Assembly (NCBI RefSeq): GCF_020149765.1
Contig: NZ_CP083809.1
Span: forward strand, 806,001 to 870,000
DNA: 64,000 bases
Reading direction: 5' to 3'
Source of the DNA: Pantoea agglomerans
Lineage (GTDB): Bacteria; Pseudomonadota; Gammaproteobacteria; Enterobacterales; Enterobacteriaceae
Below the pieces are notes generated by a model that ran no database searches, had not been told where the DNA came from, and saw only the letters and a list, made by a program, of their open reading frames with translations. This document shows, one piece after another, positions 47,156-61,514 of this stretch. The first letter of the stretch is position 1, and each line of letters begins with the position of its first letter. Position numbers and translations under genes: made by a program.

Positions 47156-48321
47156 TATGCGCTGCGCGGCTCCACCGCGACGACGTTCTCGCCGGGATAG
47201 CATCCAAGCACCTTCAGCATGCGCGTCAGTCCCTTCAACTCCTGCAGCGCCTGCTGCATGCTGTCAGATTCCAGATTGCCCTGCACGTCGATATAAAACA
47301 TCTCTTCCCACGGATTGCCGTTAATCGGGCGCGACTCCAGCTTGCTCATGATCAGGTTATGCTGACGCAGCACCAGCAGCGCCTCAACCAGCGCGCCCGC
47401 CTGCTGGCCGGTTGCCATCAGCAGCGTGGTTTTTGCCGGAACCTGATCGGAAACGGCGATGGCTTTGCGTGCCAGAACGATAAAGCGCGTATGGTTTTGC
47501 TGCTGATTCGCCAGATTACGCTCCAGCACCTGCAGATTATAGAGTTCGCCGCCCGCTTCGCTGCCCAGCGCCGCCGCCTTCGGTGAGTTCAGCGCCGCGA
47601 CTTTCTCCATGGCGGCAGCGGTGCTTTCGGTATATTCGATCTTCCAGTGCGGGAAACGGCTAATAAACTGGCTGCACTGCTGGAACGGCTGCGGATGGCT
47701 GTAGACGGTTTCAATCTGCTGCAGATCGGTGGTGCCTGTGACCAGCACGCAGTGGTCGATCGGCTGGGTCAGTTCACCCACAATCGACAGGCTGGTCTGC
47801 TGCAGCAGATCGTAAACGTCATTGATTGAGCCGGAGCTGGTGTTTTCAATCGGCAGCACCGCGTAATCAGCCTGACCATTTTCCACCTGACGAATAATGT
47901 CCTGGAATTTCAGACAGCCAATTTCCACCATATTGTCGAAGTGGCGCGCGGCATACTGACGTGCGGCCAGGTGCGAATAGGAGCCTTTAGGCCCGAGAAA
48001 AGCGATACGCGCCGCCAGCGCATGGGCATGGTTCAGGTTTTTCTGCAGCAGCGCCTGCTGGGTCAGAACGGAATCTTCAATAATCTGCTGAAACAGACGC
48101 GTGATGTAGTGCGCATCGAGCTGATGTTTCTTCCCGAGCACGATCAGGTGCTCCAGCAGCGCACGCTCGCGTTCGATATCGCGAATGGGCCGATGCGTGG
48201 CCAGTTTCGCTTCGGCAACTTTCACGGCCAGCGCACGGCGCTCTGCCAGCAGCGTCAGCAGCTTTTCATCAACGGCGCTGATCTGGTCTCGCAGTGCCAG
48301 TAAAGGGTTCTCGGGATTCAT
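47155..48321 (-). CDS. pheA: Chorismate mutase / prephenate dehydratase
   Basis: PheA converts chorismate to prephenate and then to phenylpyruvate, and is inhibited by phenylalanine. The ATG at 48321 gives 388 residues (386 in E. coli). It has an AroQ mutase domain ([20 protein letters not shown]), the dehydratase domain with [17 protein letters not shown] and the [19 protein letters not shown] stretch (near 180-200), and an ACT regulatory domain with GALVEALLV and [12 protein letters not shown], which bind Phe. Expression is controlled by the pheL attenuator just upstream. Confidence 0.97.
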   Translation of the reverse strand: MNPENPLLALRDQISAVDEKLLTLLAERRALAVKVAEAKLATHRPIRDIERERALLEHLIVLGKKHQLDAHYITRLFQQIIEDSVLTQQALLQKNLNHAHALAARIAFLGPKGSYSHLAARQYAARHFDNMVEIGCLKFQDIIRQVENGQADYAVLPIENTSSGSINDVYDLLQQTSLSIVGELTQPIDHCVLVTGTTDLQQIETVYSHPQPFQQCSQFISRFPHWKIEYTESTAAAMEKVAALNSPKAAALGSEAGGELYNLQVLERNLANQQQNHTRFIVLARKAIAVSDQVPAKTTLLMATGQQAGALVEALLVLRQHNLIMSKLESRPINGNPWEEMFYIDVQGNLESDSMQQALQELKGLTRMLKVLGCYPGENVVAVEPRSA

Positions 48322-48344
48322 AGGGCTCACCTGTAAGCTGTCCA

Positions 48345-48373
48345 ATAAAAAAGCCTCCCGGCTGGGAGGCTTT
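48345..48373 (-). terminator. pheA attenuator terminator
   Basis: On the minus strand AAGCCTCCC pairs with GGGAGGCTT (48351-48372) and is followed by TTTTTTATT. An alternative pairing is possible with GGGAGGC (48411-48417, minus strand reading) at the end of pheL, giving an antiterminator when ribosomes stall on the Phe codons. Confidence 0.92.
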
Positions 48374-48419
48374 GTTGTTCGTCTTCGCTTTCGTTTTCAC
48401 ACGACGACTCGCCTCCCAG

Positions 48420-48467
48420 TCAGGGGAAGGTAAAAAAGAAAGCGAAGAAAAACGGCAGACGTTTCAT
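48420..48467 (-). CDS. pheL: pheA operon leader peptide
   Basis: A 15-codon open frame on the minus strand: [15 protein letters not shown], with seven phenylalanines. It corresponds to E. coli PheL ([15 protein letters not shown]). Ribosome stalling at the Phe codons when Phe-tRNA is scarce would favour the antiterminator and allow pheA transcription. It was found by eye in the leader. Confidence 0.96.
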   Translation of the reverse strand: [15 protein letters not shown]

Positions 48468-48495
48468 GATGATTTCCATTCAAAAAGTGATTCGA

Positions 48496-48524
48496 GAGTA
48501 CCCGCACTGATTTAAGGCTGTCAA
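48496..48524 (-). promoter_or_regulatory. pheLA promoter
   Basis: On the minus strand TTGACA (48524-48519), a 17-bp spacer, and GTACTC (48501-48496) as a weak -10. The -35 abuts the raiA terminator. Confidence 0.6.
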
Positions 48525-48550
48525 TAAAAAACGCGCCCGCGGGCGCGTTT
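48525..48550 (-). terminator. raiA terminator
   Basis: AACGCGCCC - GC - GGGCGCGTT followed on the minus strand by TTTTTATTG. It lies 18 bp after the raiA stop and directly upstream of the pheLA -35. Confidence 0.9.
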
Positions 48551-48568
48551 GCTAAAACAGGGGAGAGA

Positions 48569-48895
48569 TCAGGTGGCCGGCGTAAAGTTTTTCACGCTGG
48601 TCGCTGCCCGACGGGCTTCTGGTTTGTGCTGAACCTTATTCAACTGACGCTCAAGCTTACCGATGAGATCGTTAATCGCCGTATACATATCCTCGTGCTT
48701 AGCGCTGGCAACCAGCGTGCCGTTTGGCGTATTGATGGTGGCATCAGCCACAAATTCTTTCGGCGCTTTAGAGAGAACGATATGCGGATTTATCAGATGA
48801 GCTTGCCATTTTTCCAGCTTGGCGAGACGGTCTTCGACATGGTCGCGGATAGCCGCGGTGATTTCCATTTGTTTGCTGGTAATGTTCAGAATCAT
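48569..48895 (-). CDS. raiA: Ribosome-associated inhibitor RaiA (YfiA), short tail
   Basis: RaiA binds in the 30S A/P-site channel and stops translation under cold shock or stationary phase. The 108 residues follow E. coli RaiA closely up to about residue 100 ([25 protein letters not shown], at 6-30; [38 protein letters not shown] further on). The E. coli protein (113 residues) ends in an acidic EEVEEE tail; here it ends SVKNFTPAT. That tail is what distinguishes RaiA from short HPF, so the hibernation behaviour may differ. It has its own terminator. Confidence 0.93.
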   Translation of the reverse strand: MILNITSKQMEITAAIRDHVEDRLAKLEKWQAHLINPHIVLSKAPKEFVADATINTPNGTLVASAKHEDMYTAINDLIGKLERQLNKVQHKPEARRAATSVKNFTPAT

Positions 48896-49120
48896 AGGTC
48901 TACCTCTCTGTCATTTCCGTCTGGGTAGATCCAGCATAACGCGCTGAACAATGAAATGTGTGATTTTGATCACGAAAAAATGTCACTTTTTGTCAATACC
49001 AGGGATTTGTGAGAAAGGCCGGGAATGTGGCCGAAAGACCTTGAATCGGTGCGGGGAGTGGCGCATGATTGACGGGATAGATCAGCGGGGAATCAGAGAA
49101 GTTGTCGATTTTTCGCGCAT

Positions 49121-49150
49121 AAAAAAAGCAGCCATGACGGCTGCTTTTTC
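49121..49150 (-). terminator. bamD terminator
   Basis: AAAAAAGCAGCC - ATGAC - GGCTGCTTTTT; in the minus direction it reads into a run of T. It lies about 20 bp after the bamD stop. Confidence 0.85.
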
Positions 49151-49167
49151 GTTTTTGCGGCTCAGTA

Positions 49168-49902
49168 TTAGCTGGCGCTGTTTGCGGCGATAATTTTCGC
49201 CACTTTATCCGCTTCGGCATTCAGCTGCAGATTGCGATAGGCTTTTTCCATCAGCGGCAGCGCATCGCGCGTCGCCTGAGTATCAGGATAATCGCGCATC
49301 ATGCCTTCAACGCGGTTAACAACCGCGACATAGGCTTCCCGCTTAGTATAGAATTGCGCCACCGACAGTTCATACTTCGCCAGGCGGTCTTTCAGATAGA
49401 CCAGACGTTTTTGCGCATCGGCTGCGTACTGGCTGTTTGGATAGTTACGCACCAGCTGCGAGAAGTCACGGAAGGCGTCGCGGGCGTGTGTAGGATCGCG
49501 GTCAGAACGGTCGATACCGAAAAAGCCCTGCAGCGCGGAGTCGTCCAGCGCCATATCCGTCAGGCCACGCATATAGATAACGTAGTCGATGTTCGGATGG
49601 GTCGGGTTAAGACGCATAAAGCGATCTATTGCCGCCTGCGCCAGCGGCAAATCGGCGTTTTTGTAGTAGGCATAGATCAAATCAAGCTGTACCTGCTGAG
49701 AATAAGGACCAAAAGGATAACGGTTGTCCAGCGCTTCCAGTTGCTTAATCGCCGCTTTAAAGTTACCGTCCTGCAGCTTTTCCTGAGCGGTAGCGTAGAT
49801 TTCGGAAGGCGGGCTGTCCGGTACTGTGTCCTTTGAGCTGGAACATCCAACGAGGGCCAGGCTCAGTGTGGCAGCAGCCACCAGATATTTCATACGCGTC
49901 AT
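49168..49902 (-). CDS. bamD: Outer membrane assembly lipoprotein BamD
   Basis: BamD is an essential lipoprotein of the BAM complex that inserts beta-barrels into the outer membrane. The ATG at 49902 gives 244 residues (245 in E. coli); an upstream extension of the frame is not conserved. The lipobox LVGC places the lipidated cysteine at residue 20. TPR repeats follow, with [48 protein letters not shown] over residues 37-84. It is divergent from rluD. Confidence 0.96.
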   Translation of the reverse strand: MTRMKYLVAAATLSLALVGCSSSKDTVPDSPPSEIYATAQEKLQDGNFKAAIKQLEALDNRYPFGPYSQQVQLDLIYAYYKNADLPLAQAAIDRFMRLNPTHPNIDYVIYMRGLTDMALDDSALQGFFGIDRSDRDPTHARDAFRDFSQLVRNYPNSQYAADAQKRLVYLKDRLAKYELSVAQFYTKREAYVAVVNRVEGMMRDYPDTQATRDALPLMEKAYRNLQLNAEADKVAKIIAANSAS

Positions 49903-50033
49903 GACGAAATGGTTATCCTCAAATTTGTTATGGCGGAAGCTGTCCGTATAGCTCCCGGTAATGACCAGGTACGATAGCACATTATATTAAACGGCATCGC
50001 CGTGAAAACCCAACGTTAACGAAGAAGCTGTAT

Positions 50034-51014
50034 ATGGCACAACAAGTTCAACTCACCGCAACGGTCTCCGAAGCGCAGCTGGGACAACGCTTAGATCAAA
50101 CTTTGGCGGAATTGTTCCCCGATTATTCACGCTCGCGCATAAAAGAGTGGATCCTTGACCGGCGCGTCAGCGTTAACGGCGCGATCGTCGATAAACCGAA
50201 AGAGAAAGTCCTGGGCGGCGAACAGGTCGCTATCGACGCAGAAATTGAAGAAGAGCAGCGCTGGGAAGCGCAAAATATCCCCCTGAACATCGTCTATGAA
50301 GATGACGATATTCTGGTGATCAACAAGCCGCGCGATCTGGTGGTGCACCCCGGTGCCGGTAATCCTGACGGTACGGTACTTAACGCGCTGCTTTATCACT
50401 ATCCTGCCATTGCCGATGTGCCGCGCGCCGGTATCGTGCATCGACTGGATAAGGACACCACCGGCCTGATGGTGGTGGCGAAAACCGTTCCGGCGCAGAC
50501 GCACCTGGTGGAAACGCTACAGCTGCGCGAAATTACCCGCGAATATGAAGCGGTGGCGATTGGAACCATGACGGCGGGCGGCACGGTAAATGAGCCTATC
50601 AGCCGTCACTCAACCAAACGCACCCATATGGCCGTGCATCCGATGGGCAAACCGGCGGTAACGCACTATCGCATTATGGAGCACTTCCGCGCCCATACCC
50701 GTCTGCGCCTGCGTCTCGAAACCGGCCGAACGCATCAGATTCGCGTGCATATGTCGCACATTAACCATCCGCTGGTGGGCGATCCGCTTTACGGCGGCCG
50801 TCCGCGTCCGCCGAAAGGCGCCTCGGATCAGTTCATCGCAACGCTGCGCGCTTTCGATCGCCAGGCGCTGCACGCAACCATGCTGCGTCTCTATCATCCG
50901 ATTACCGGAATTGAGATGGAGTGGCATGCGCCGCTGCCGCAGGACATGGTGGAGCTGATTGAGGCACTGAAAGCAGACACCGACGAGTTCCGCGATCAGA
51001 TGGACTGGCTATGA
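50034..51014 (+). CDS. rluD: Ribosomal large subunit pseudouridine synthase D
   Basis: RluD makes pseudouridines 1911, 1915 and 1917 in helix 69 of 23S rRNA. The 326 residues match E. coli. An N-terminal S4-like domain (SRSRIKEWILDRRVSVNG) precedes the catalytic domain, whose aspartate lies in IVHRLDKDTTGLMVV. HPGAGN, TGRTHQIRVH and HINHPLVGDPLYGG are also conserved. It overlaps pgeF by 4 bp. Confidence 0.97.
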   Translation: MAQQVQLTATVSEAQLGQRLDQTLAELFPDYSRSRIKEWILDRRVSVNGAIVDKPKEKVLGGEQVAIDAEIEEEQRWEAQNIPLNIVYEDDDILVINKPRDLVVHPGAGNPDGTVLNALLYHYPAIADVPRAGIVHRLDKDTTGLMVVAKTVPAQTHLVETLQLREITREYEAVAIGTMTAGGTVNEPISRHSTKRTHMAVHPMGKPAVTHYRIMEHFRAHTRLRLRLETGRTHQIRVHMSHINHPLVGDPLYGGRPRPPKGASDQFIATLRAFDRQALHATMLRLYHPITGIEMEWHAPLPQDMVELIEALKADTDEFRDQMDWL

Positions 51015-51739
51015 GCTGGATCCAGCCGGACTGGCCTGCGCCCGCTAACGTAGGCGCCTGTTCGACGCTGCGCGGCGGCGGCGTAAGTCTGGCGCCGTGG
51101 GATACGTTCAACCTGGGCGGTCATGTCGGCGACGATCCGGCGCATGTGGCCGCTAACCGGGAGAGCCTGGTCGAGCGCGCCGCGTTGCCGGCGATGCCGC
51201 GCTGGCTTGAGCAGGTTCACGGCACCGACGTGGTTCGCCTGCCTGCTGTGCAGGCGGAGCCTTTACGGGCGGATGCCTGCATAACGCGCGAAACGGGCGT
51301 GGTATGCGCGGTAATGACCGCGGACTGCCTGCCGGTACTCTTCTGTTCTTATGACGGCACAGAAGTTGCCGCAGCGCATGCCGGCTGGCGTGGCCTGTGC
51401 GCTGGCGTGCTGGAAAAGACGCTGGCGCAGTTTGCGTCGCCTGCTGGTCAGATACATGCGTGGCTTGGACCGGCAATCGGTCCCGACGCGTTTGAAGTGG
51501 GCAGCGAAGTGCGCGATGCATTTATGGCGCATGACGCCCGCGCCCAGCAGGCTTTTCGTCCGGCTGGCGCGAAGTATTTCGCTGATATCTGGCTCCTTGC
51601 GCAGCAGCGGCTACAGGCGGCCGGCGTCACCTCTGTGAGCATGACCCGCCGCTGCACCTTTCAGGAGAGTGGCGATTTTTTCTCCTTCCGACGCGACGGA
51701 ACCACCGGGCGTATGGCTTCTTTAATTTGGCTGAGATAA
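51011..51739 (+). CDS. pgeF: Peptidoglycan editing factor PgeF (YfiH)
   Basis: A laccase-domain protein; in E. coli YfiH/PgeF prevents misincorporation of serine into peptidoglycan by clearing a faulty precursor, and related proteins act on purine nucleosides. The 242 residues carry the zinc-site histidines and cysteine of WLEQVHGTDVV, TADCLPVLFC and AAAHAGWRGLCAG. The TRRCTFQESGDFFSFRRDGTTGR ending is typical. The start codon overlaps the rluD stop (ATGA). Confidence 0.94.
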   Translation: MSWIQPDWPAPANVGACSTLRGGGVSLAPWDTFNLGGHVGDDPAHVAANRESLVERAALPAMPRWLEQVHGTDVVRLPAVQAEPLRADACITRETGVVCAVMTADCLPVLFCSYDGTEVAAAHAGWRGLCAGVLEKTLAQFASPAGQIHAWLGPAIGPDAFEVGSEVRDAFMAHDARAQQAFRPAGAKYFADIWLLAQQRLQAAGVTSVSMTRRCTFQESGDFFSFRRDGTTGRMASLIWLR

Positions 51740-51797
51740 CCTTACGCCACAAGACGATCCAGTAGCGTATTTTTTGCTCACAATGCAGGTCATTAAC

Positions 51798-51825
51798 CTT
51801 GAAAATTTGAGGGATGACCTCATTT
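51798..51825 (+). promoter_or_regulatory. Sigma-32 (heat-shock) promoter of clpB
   Basis: CTTGAAA (51798-51804), 13 bp, CCTCATTT (51818-51825). This is very near the sigma-32 consensus CTTGAAA-N13-15-CCCCATNT, 40 bp upstream of the clpB start. Confidence 0.92.
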
Positions 51826-51864
51826 TAATCTCCAGTAGCATTTTGACCTGTAATGGGAGGAATC

Positions 51865-54438
51865 ATGCGTCTGGATCGTCTTACCAACAAGTTCCAACTG
51901 GCCCTTGCCGACGCGCAGTCCCTTGCTCTGGGACACGACAACCAATTTATTGAACCTCTGCATCTGATGAGCGCACTGCTCAATCAGGAAGGCGGATCCG
52001 TTCGTCCGTTATTAGCCTCCGCTGGCGTTGATGTTGCTGCTCTGCGCAACGGCGTCGAACAGGCTATCAACCGTTTACCTCAGGTAGAAGGCAGCGACGG
52101 GGATGTGCAGCCCTCTGCTGATCTGGTTCGCGTACTTAACCTGTGCGACAAGCTGGCGCAGAAGCGCGGCGACAACTTTATATCATCTGAACTCTTTGTT
52201 CTGGCGGCCCTCGACTCGCGCGGCTCTTTGGCCGATCTGCTGAAATCGGCCGGCGCGACCACTGACAAGCTTACTAAAGCCATTGAGCAGCTGCGTGGAG
52301 GAGATAACGTGAACGATCAAGGGGCTGAAGATCAGCGCCAGGCGTTAAAGAAATACACCATCGACCTGACCGAACGCGCCGAACAGGGCAAGCTCGATCC
52401 AGTTATCGGCCGTGATGAAGAGATCCGCCGCACTATTCAGGTGCTGCAGCGCCGTACCAAAAACAACCCGGTGCTGATTGGTGAACCGGGCGTCGGGAAA
52501 ACCGCAATCGTGGAAGGGCTGGCGCAGCGCATCATTAACGGCGAAGTGCCGGAAGGGCTGAAAGGCCGCCGGGTACTGGCGCTGGATATGGGCGCGCTGG
52601 TGGCGGGCGCAAAATATCGCGGCGAGTTCGAAGAGCGCCTGAAAGGCGTACTCAACGATCTGTCGAAGCAGGAAGGCAACGTCATCCTGTTTATTGATGA
52701 GCTGCATACCATGGTCGGCGCCGGTAAAGCCGACGGTGCGATGGATGCCGGTAATATGCTGAAGCCTGCGCTGGCGCGCGGCGAGCTGCACTGCGTCGGC
52801 GCGACCACGCTGGACGAATATCGTCAGTACATCGAAAAAGATGCCGCGCTGGAGCGTCGTTTCCAGAAGGTTTATGTCGCTGAACCAAGCGTAGAAGATA
52901 CCATCGCTATCCTGCGCGGTCTGAAAGAACGCTATGAGCTGCACCACCATGTGCAGATCACCGACCCGGCGATTGTCGCGGCGGCGACGCTATCGCATCG
53001 CTATATCGCCGATCGCCAACTGCCGGATAAAGCCATCGACCTGATCGATGAGGCGGCGTCCAGCATTCGTCTGCAGATCGACTCGAAACCGGAACCGCTC
53101 GATCGCCTTGAGCGCCGCATTATTCAGCTGAAGCTTGAGCAGCAGGCGCTGAAGAAAGAGTCGGACGACGCCAGCATTAAGCGTCTCGAGATGCTGGAAA
53201 GCGAACTCGACCAGAAAGAGCGTGAATACGCCGAGCTGGAAGAGGAGTGGAAGGCGGAGAAGGCATCGCTTACCGGCACGCAGAATATCAAGGCGGAGCT
53301 GGAGCAGGCGCGTTTGTCGCTGGAGCAGGCGCGTCGCGTCGGCGATCTGGCACAAATGTCAGAGCTGCAATATGGCAAGATCCCGGCGCTGGAGAAACAG
53401 CTAGCGACCGCTACGCAGTCTGAAGGTAAAACCATGAAGCTGCTGCGCAATCGCGTTACCGACGTTGAGATCGCCGATGTGCTGGCACGCTGGACCGGTA
53501 TTCCGGTGGCGCGCATGATGGAAGGTGAGCGCGATAAGCTGCTGCGCATGGAGCAGGATCTGCACGCGCGCGTCATTGGTCAGAACGAAGCGGTGGAAGC
53601 GGTATCGAACGCGATTCGTCGTAGCCGCGCAGGCTTGTCCGATCCGAATCGTCCAATCGGTTCGTTCCTGTTCCTGGGCCCGACCGGCGTGGGTAAAACT
53701 GAGCTCTGCAAAGCGCTGGCGAATTTCCTGTTCGACAGCGACGACGCGATGGTGCGTATCGATATGTCAGAGTTTATGGAAAAACACGCCGTATCGCGGC
53801 TGGTGGGCGCGCCTCCGGGATATGTCGGTTATGAAGAGGGCGGCTACCTGACAGAAGCGGTGCGTCGTCGTCCTTATTCCGTCATCCTGCTGGATGAAGT
53901 AGAGAAAGCGCATCCGGATGTATTCAACATTCTGCTGCAGGTGCTGGACGACGGGCGTCTGACTGACGGACAGGGTCGCACCGTCGATTTCCGCAATACG
54001 GTGGTCATCATGACGTCGAACCTGGGTTCCGACCTGATTCAGGAGCGCTTCGGCGAACTGAACTACGCGGAAATGAAAGATGTGGTGATGAACGTTGTCG
54101 GCCATCACTTCCGTCCGGAGTTCATTAACCGTATCGATGAAGTTGTGGTGTTCCACCCGCTGGGCGAGCAGCATATTGCTTCTATTGCGCAGATTCAGCT
54201 GCAGCGTCTGTATAAACGTCTGGATGAACGCGGCTACCAGCTGCATATCTCCGACGAAGCGCTGAAGCTGCTGGGCGAAAATGGCTACGATCCGGTTTAT
54301 GGCGCGCGTCCGTTGAAACGTGCGATTCAGCAGCAGATCGAAAACCCGCTGGCGCAGCAGATCCTTTCGGGGCAGCTGGTGCCTGGCAAAACGATCGAGA
54401 TGGATGTCAAAGAGGGCGAAATTGTCGCTCATCAGTAA
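51865..54438 (+). CDS. clpB: ATP-dependent chaperone ClpB
   Basis: ClpB is a hexameric AAA+ disaggregase that works with DnaK. The ATG at 51865 after GGGAGG gives 857 residues, the E. coli length. Domains: N-terminal substrate domain (1-145), first AAA+ module with [17 protein letters not shown] and [17 protein letters not shown], the coiled-coil middle domain (about 400-525), and a second AAA+ module with [16 protein letters not shown] and [12 protein letters not shown]. An internal GTG start at codon 149 gives the shorter isoform (separate entry). Confidence 0.98.
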   Translation: MRLDRLTNKFQLALADAQSLALGHDNQFIEPLHLMSALLNQEGGSVRPLLASAGVDVAALRNGVEQAINRLPQVEGSDGDVQPSADLVRVLNLCDKLAQKRGDNFISSELFVLAALDSRGSLADLLKSAGATTDKLTKAIEQLRGGDNVNDQGAEDQRQALKKYTIDLTERAEQGKLDPVIGRDEEIRRTIQVLQRRTKNNPVLIGEPGVGKTAIVEGLAQRIINGEVPEGLKGRRVLALDMGALVAGAKYRGEFEERLKGVLNDLSKQEGNVILFIDELHTMVGAGKADGAMDAGNMLKPALARGELHCVGATTLDEYRQYIEKDAALERRFQKVYVAEPSVEDTIAILRGLKERYELHHHVQITDPAIVAAATLSHRYIADRQLPDKAIDLIDEAASSIRLQIDSKPEPLDRLERRIIQLKLEQQALKKESDDASIKRLEMLESELDQKEREYAELEEEWKAEKASLTGTQNIKAELEQARLSLEQARRVGDLAQMSELQYGKIPALEKQLATATQSEGKTMKLLRNRVTDVEIADVLARWTGIPVARMMEGERDKLLRMEQDLHARVIGQNEAVEAVSNAIRRSRAGLSDPNRPIGSFLFLGPTGVGKTELCKALANFLFDSDDAMVRIDMSEFMEKHAVSRLVGAPPGYVGYEEGGYLTEAVRRRPYSVILLDEVEKAHPDVFNILLQVLDDGRLTDGQGRTVDFRNTVVIMTSNLGSDLIQERFGELNYAEMKDVVMNVVGHHFRPEFINRIDEVVVFHPLGEQHIASIAQIQLQRLYKRLDERGYQLHISDEALKLLGENGYDPVYGARPLKRAIQQQIENPLAQQILSGQLVPGKTIEMDVKEGEIVAHQ
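52296..52311 (+). promoter_or_regulatory. Internal translation start of ClpB short form
   Basis: GGAGGAGATAAC immediately precedes an in-frame GTG at 52309-52311, codon 149 of clpB. In E. coli the corresponding GTG (codon 149) produces a 79-80 kDa ClpB without the N-terminal domain. Both the codon number and the Shine-Dalgarno sequence are conserved. Confidence 0.82.
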
Positions 54439-54450
54439 CTGACATCAGCG

Positions 54451-54478
54451 AAACGGGCTTGCGGGCCCGTTTTTTTAT
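54451..54478 (+). terminator. clpB terminator
   Basis: ACGGGC - TTGCGG - GCCCGT followed by TTTTTTT, 13 bp after the clpB stop. Confidence 0.92.
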
Positions 54479-54558
54479 GCTGAAAATCGCAGTTTTGACG
54501 CATTTTTCAGCGTATCGCCTGGAAAATAAGCGGTCAGTAAAAAAGTTTAAATTAGGGC

Positions 54559-54586
54559 TTGTCAGCCCGAAAGAACTGCCTATAAT
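54559..54586 (+). promoter_or_regulatory. rrn P1 promoter
   Basis: TTGTCA (54559-54564), 16 bp, TATAAT (54581-54586), followed by the GC-rich discriminator GCGCCTCC. The upstream run AGTAAAAAAGTTTAAATTAG looks like an UP element. It matches rrn P1 promoters of E. coli closely. Confidence 0.93.
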
Positions 54587-54681
54587 GCGCCTCCACTGAC
54601 ACGGCACAACGGCTTACGGAATGCGGTGTTCAGGAGAGCCGGTTAACCGGGTCGCCGGATGAAATCACTGAAAAAAAGTGG

Positions 54682-54709
54682 TTGACTCCGAAGGAGAGTA
54701 GCGTAATAT
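54682..54709 (+). promoter_or_regulatory. rrn P2 promoter
   Basis: TTGACT (54682-54687), 16 bp, TAATAT (54704-54709), then ACGCCACC. It lies 123 bp downstream of P1. Confidence 0.92.
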
Positions 54710-54747
54710 ACGCCACCTCGCAGCAGCAGGCTCCGTCGCTGACTGCA

Positions 54748-54781
54748 CCGCTCTTTAACAATTTATCAGACAATCTGTGTG
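54748..54781 (+). promoter_or_regulatory. rRNA leader: boxA antitermination site and 16S processing stem
   Basis: CGCTCTTTAACA (54748-54759) is boxA for the rRNA antitermination complex. ATCAGACAATCTGTGTG (54765-54781) is perfectly complementary over 17 bp to 56482-56498, downstream of 16S, forming the RNase III stalk. Confidence 0.88.
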
Positions 54782-54912
54782 GGCACTCGAGAGCAGATAT
54801 CAAAAGCCTTCGGGCTTAAAAAATATCAAGCCTCACGAGTGGACACATAATGACATTCATTATGACGTTTTACAGATGAGCACCGCTTAACTTGTTTAAG
54901 CAAATCAAACTT

Positions 54913-56454
<1,542 letters not shown>

Positions 56455-56544
56455 CCTGAAGATACTGCCTTTCGAAGTGCTCACACAGATTGTCTGATAG
56501 AAAGTAATGAGCAAGACGGCTGCGAAGTCGTGACGCGTTTTCGT

Positions 56545-56619
56545 GTCCCCTTCGTCTAGCGGTTAGGACTCCGCCCTTTCACGGCGGCAACAGGGGTTCG
56601 AATCCCCTAGGGGACGCCA
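56545..56619 (+). tRNA. tRNA-Glu (UUC) in the 16S-23S spacer
   Basis: 75 nt, acceptor GTCCCCT/AGGGGAC, anticodon TTC, T-arm AGGGGTTCGAATCCCCT, CCA encoded. The D-loop (GCGGTTAGGAC) is one base shorter than the usual 76-nt E. coli gene. A single spacer tRNA-Glu defines this as the rrnB/C/E/G type; rrnG of E. coli is also between clpB and kgtP. Confidence 0.97.
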
Positions 56620-56692
56620 CTTGCTTGGTGACAGGTGAAAGGTGTCTCCACGAAATATCTCAAAACTGACGGCAACGTCGAGTTTGAGATAT

Positions 56693-56705
56693 TGCTCTTT
56701 AACAA
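56693..56705 (+). promoter_or_regulatory. Spacer boxA before 23S
   Basis: TTGCTCTTTAACA in the 16S-23S spacer, the second boxA antitermination signal of the operon. Confidence 0.8.
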
Positions 56706-56831
56706 TCCGGAACAAGCTGAAAATTGAAACGACGCCCTGCGTTCATTCCCCGTAAACAGGAATGAAAGGCAGCGCGTTCGAGTCTCTCAATAATCACATC
56801 CGCGACGTCGCAAGACGCCTGTGGGTTGTGA

Positions 56832-59737
<2,906 letters not shown>

Positions 59738-59827
59738 ACAACGCCAGAGGCGTTTTGTGAGACGCGAGATTTTCAGCTTGTACCGGATATATCTGCGCGG
59801 CCCTGCGGGCGGCGCGGAAACAGAATT

Positions 59828-59947
59828 TGCCTGGCGGCCTTAGCGCGGCGGTCCCACCTGACCCCATGCCGAACTCAGAAGTGAAACGCCGTAGCGCCGA
59901 TGGTAGTGTGGGGTCTCCCCATGCGAGAGTAGGGAACTGCCAGGCAT
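59828..59947 (+). rRNA. 5S ribosomal RNA
   Basis: 120 nt, TGCCTGGCGGCC to CTGCCAGGCAT, terminal stem perfectly paired; GTCCCACCTGACCCCATGCC loop region intact. Confidence 0.99.
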
Positions 59948-59958
59948 CCAACTGCGAT

Positions 59959-59986
59959 AACCCTGACCTCACGGTCAGGGTTTTTT
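59959..59986 (+). terminator. rrn operon terminator
   Basis: AACCCTGACC - TCAC - GGTCAGGGTT followed by TTTT. It lies 12 bp past 5S; there is no distal tRNA. Confidence 0.95.
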
Positions 59987-60155
59987 GCATTTTCAGGCCC
60001 GTAAAAACACCTTCTCAGTTACACGCGTTACATCCAAACCTCTTGCGCATCACACATTTAGCGCCGCACGGCCGCGAGAACGTTCCGTTGTCACGGTTGA
60101 AGTGCTTTACTCATTGTTTTAATGCTGCTTATCAGCAAGGAAACTGAGGTAACGC

Positions 60156-61463
60156 ATGGCCAAAATCGATTCGCGCCCATCCCACAGTGGGGCAGAAGAT
60201 CCGGGGATCAGCAAGAAACGCGTCTGGGCAATCGTCGGCGCGTCGTCAGGTAATCTGGTTGAATGGTTCGACTTCTACGTCTATTCATTTTTCTCTCTCT
60301 ATTTTGCCCATATTTTCTTTCCCAAGGGCGACACTACAACGCAGCTGCTGCAAACCGCCGGAGTATTCGCTGCCGGCTTTCTGATGCGTCCCATCGGCGG
60401 CTGGCTGTTCGGCTATATCGGCGATCGACACGGACGTAAAAAGTCGATGCTTATCTCGGTGTGTATGATGTGCTTCGGCTCGCTGGTCATCGCCTGCCTG
60501 CCCGGCTATGGCAGTATCGGCATCGCGGCTCCGGCAATTCTGCTGCTGGCGCGCATGTTTCAGGGGCTGTCGGTGGGAGGCGAATATGGCACCAGCGCAA
60601 CCTATATGAGCGAAGTGGCGCTGGAAGGACGCAAAGGGTTTTACGCTTCCTTTCAGTACGTTACGCTTATCGGCGGCCAGCTTCTGGCGGTGCTGACGGT
60701 GGTGGTGCTGCAGTTTATCCTCAGCGAAGAGGATCTGCGCAGCTGGGGCTGGCGTATTCCCTTTTTTCTCGGCGCGATCCTGGCGGTGGTGGCTCTCTGG
60801 CTGCGGCGATCGCTGCATGAAACCTCAGATAACCAGAGTCGTCATCACAAAGACGCCGGCAGCATTACCGGACTGCTGCGCAACCATACGCGTGCCTTCC
60901 TGATGGTGCTGGGTTTTACCGCAGGCGGCTCCCTGAGCTTTTACACCTTTACCACCTATATGCAAAAGTACCTGGTGAACACGGCGGGAATGGACGCGAA
61001 AAGCGCCAGCGGCCTGATGACCGCCGCGCTGCTGGTATTTATGCTGATCCAGCCGATTATCGGCGCATTGTCCGATAAAATTGGTCGTCGCGGATCGATG
61101 CTGATCTTTGGCGCGGGCGCGGCGATCTGCACCGTTCCCATCCTCACCGCGCTGCAAAGCGTGCAAAGTCCGACAGTCGCCTTCTGCCTGATTATGCTGG
61201 CGCTGCTGATTACCAGCTTCTACACCGCCATCAGCGGCATTCTTAAGGCAGAGATGTTTCCGCCAGAGGTGCGCGCGCTTGGCGTCGGCCTCTCCTATGC
61301 CGTTGCAAACGCGATTTTTGGCGGCTCGGCGGAATATGTCGCACTGCTGATGAAGCAGCAGGGCATCGAGACTACCTTCTTCTGGTATGTATCGGCAATG
61401 GGCGCGCTGGCGTTCCTGGTATCGCTCCTGCTGCACAGGCGCGGCAAGGGCATTAAGCTGTAA
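60156..61463 (+). CDS. kgtP: Alpha-ketoglutarate permease
   Basis: KgtP is a proton-coupled MFS (metabolite:H+ symporter) uptake protein for 2-oxoglutarate. The 435 residues give twelve membrane segments. Diagnostic strings: [21 protein letters not shown] near TM1, the loop motif [13 protein letters not shown], and [15 protein letters not shown]. The second-half loop has [12 protein letters not shown]. The position after the rRNA operon and before pssA (convergent) is as in E. coli. A sequence of the same family could carry other dicarboxylates, but the context favours KgtP. Confidence 0.93.
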   Translation: MAKIDSRPSHSGAEDPGISKKRVWAIVGASSGNLVEWFDFYVYSFFSLYFAHIFFPKGDTTTQLLQTAGVFAAGFLMRPIGGWLFGYIGDRHGRKKSMLISVCMMCFGSLVIACLPGYGSIGIAAPAILLLARMFQGLSVGGEYGTSATYMSEVALEGRKGFYASFQYVTLIGGQLLAVLTVVVLQFILSEEDLRSWGWRIPFFLGAILAVVALWLRRSLHETSDNQSRHHKDAGSITGLLRNHTRAFLMVLGFTAGGSLSFYTFTTYMQKYLVNTAGMDAKSASGLMTAALLVFMLIQPIIGALSDKIGRRGSMLIFGAGAAICTVPILTALQSVQSPTVAFCLIMLALLITSFYTAISGILKAEMFPPEVRALGVGLSYAVANAIFGGSAEYVALLMKQQGIETTFFWYVSAMGALAFLVSLLLHRRGKGIKL

Positions 61464-61480
61464 AGGCTGGCGGGGAAGGG

Positions 61481-61511
61481 ATGGCCTGCGGCAATCGGCG
61501 CCGCAGGCCAT
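61481..61511. terminator. Hairpin between convergent kgtP and pssA
   Basis: ATGGCCTGCGGC (61481-61492) and GCCGCAGGCCAT (61500-61511) form a perfect 12-bp stem. There is no T-run, so this is a weaker or processing hairpin at the 3' ends of both genes. Confidence 0.6.
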
Positions 61512-61514
61512 AGA

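Noticed and set aside
56455..56831. A second spacer tRNA in the rRNA operon
   Set aside because: Only tRNA-Glu is present; the rest is boxA and processing-stem sequence.
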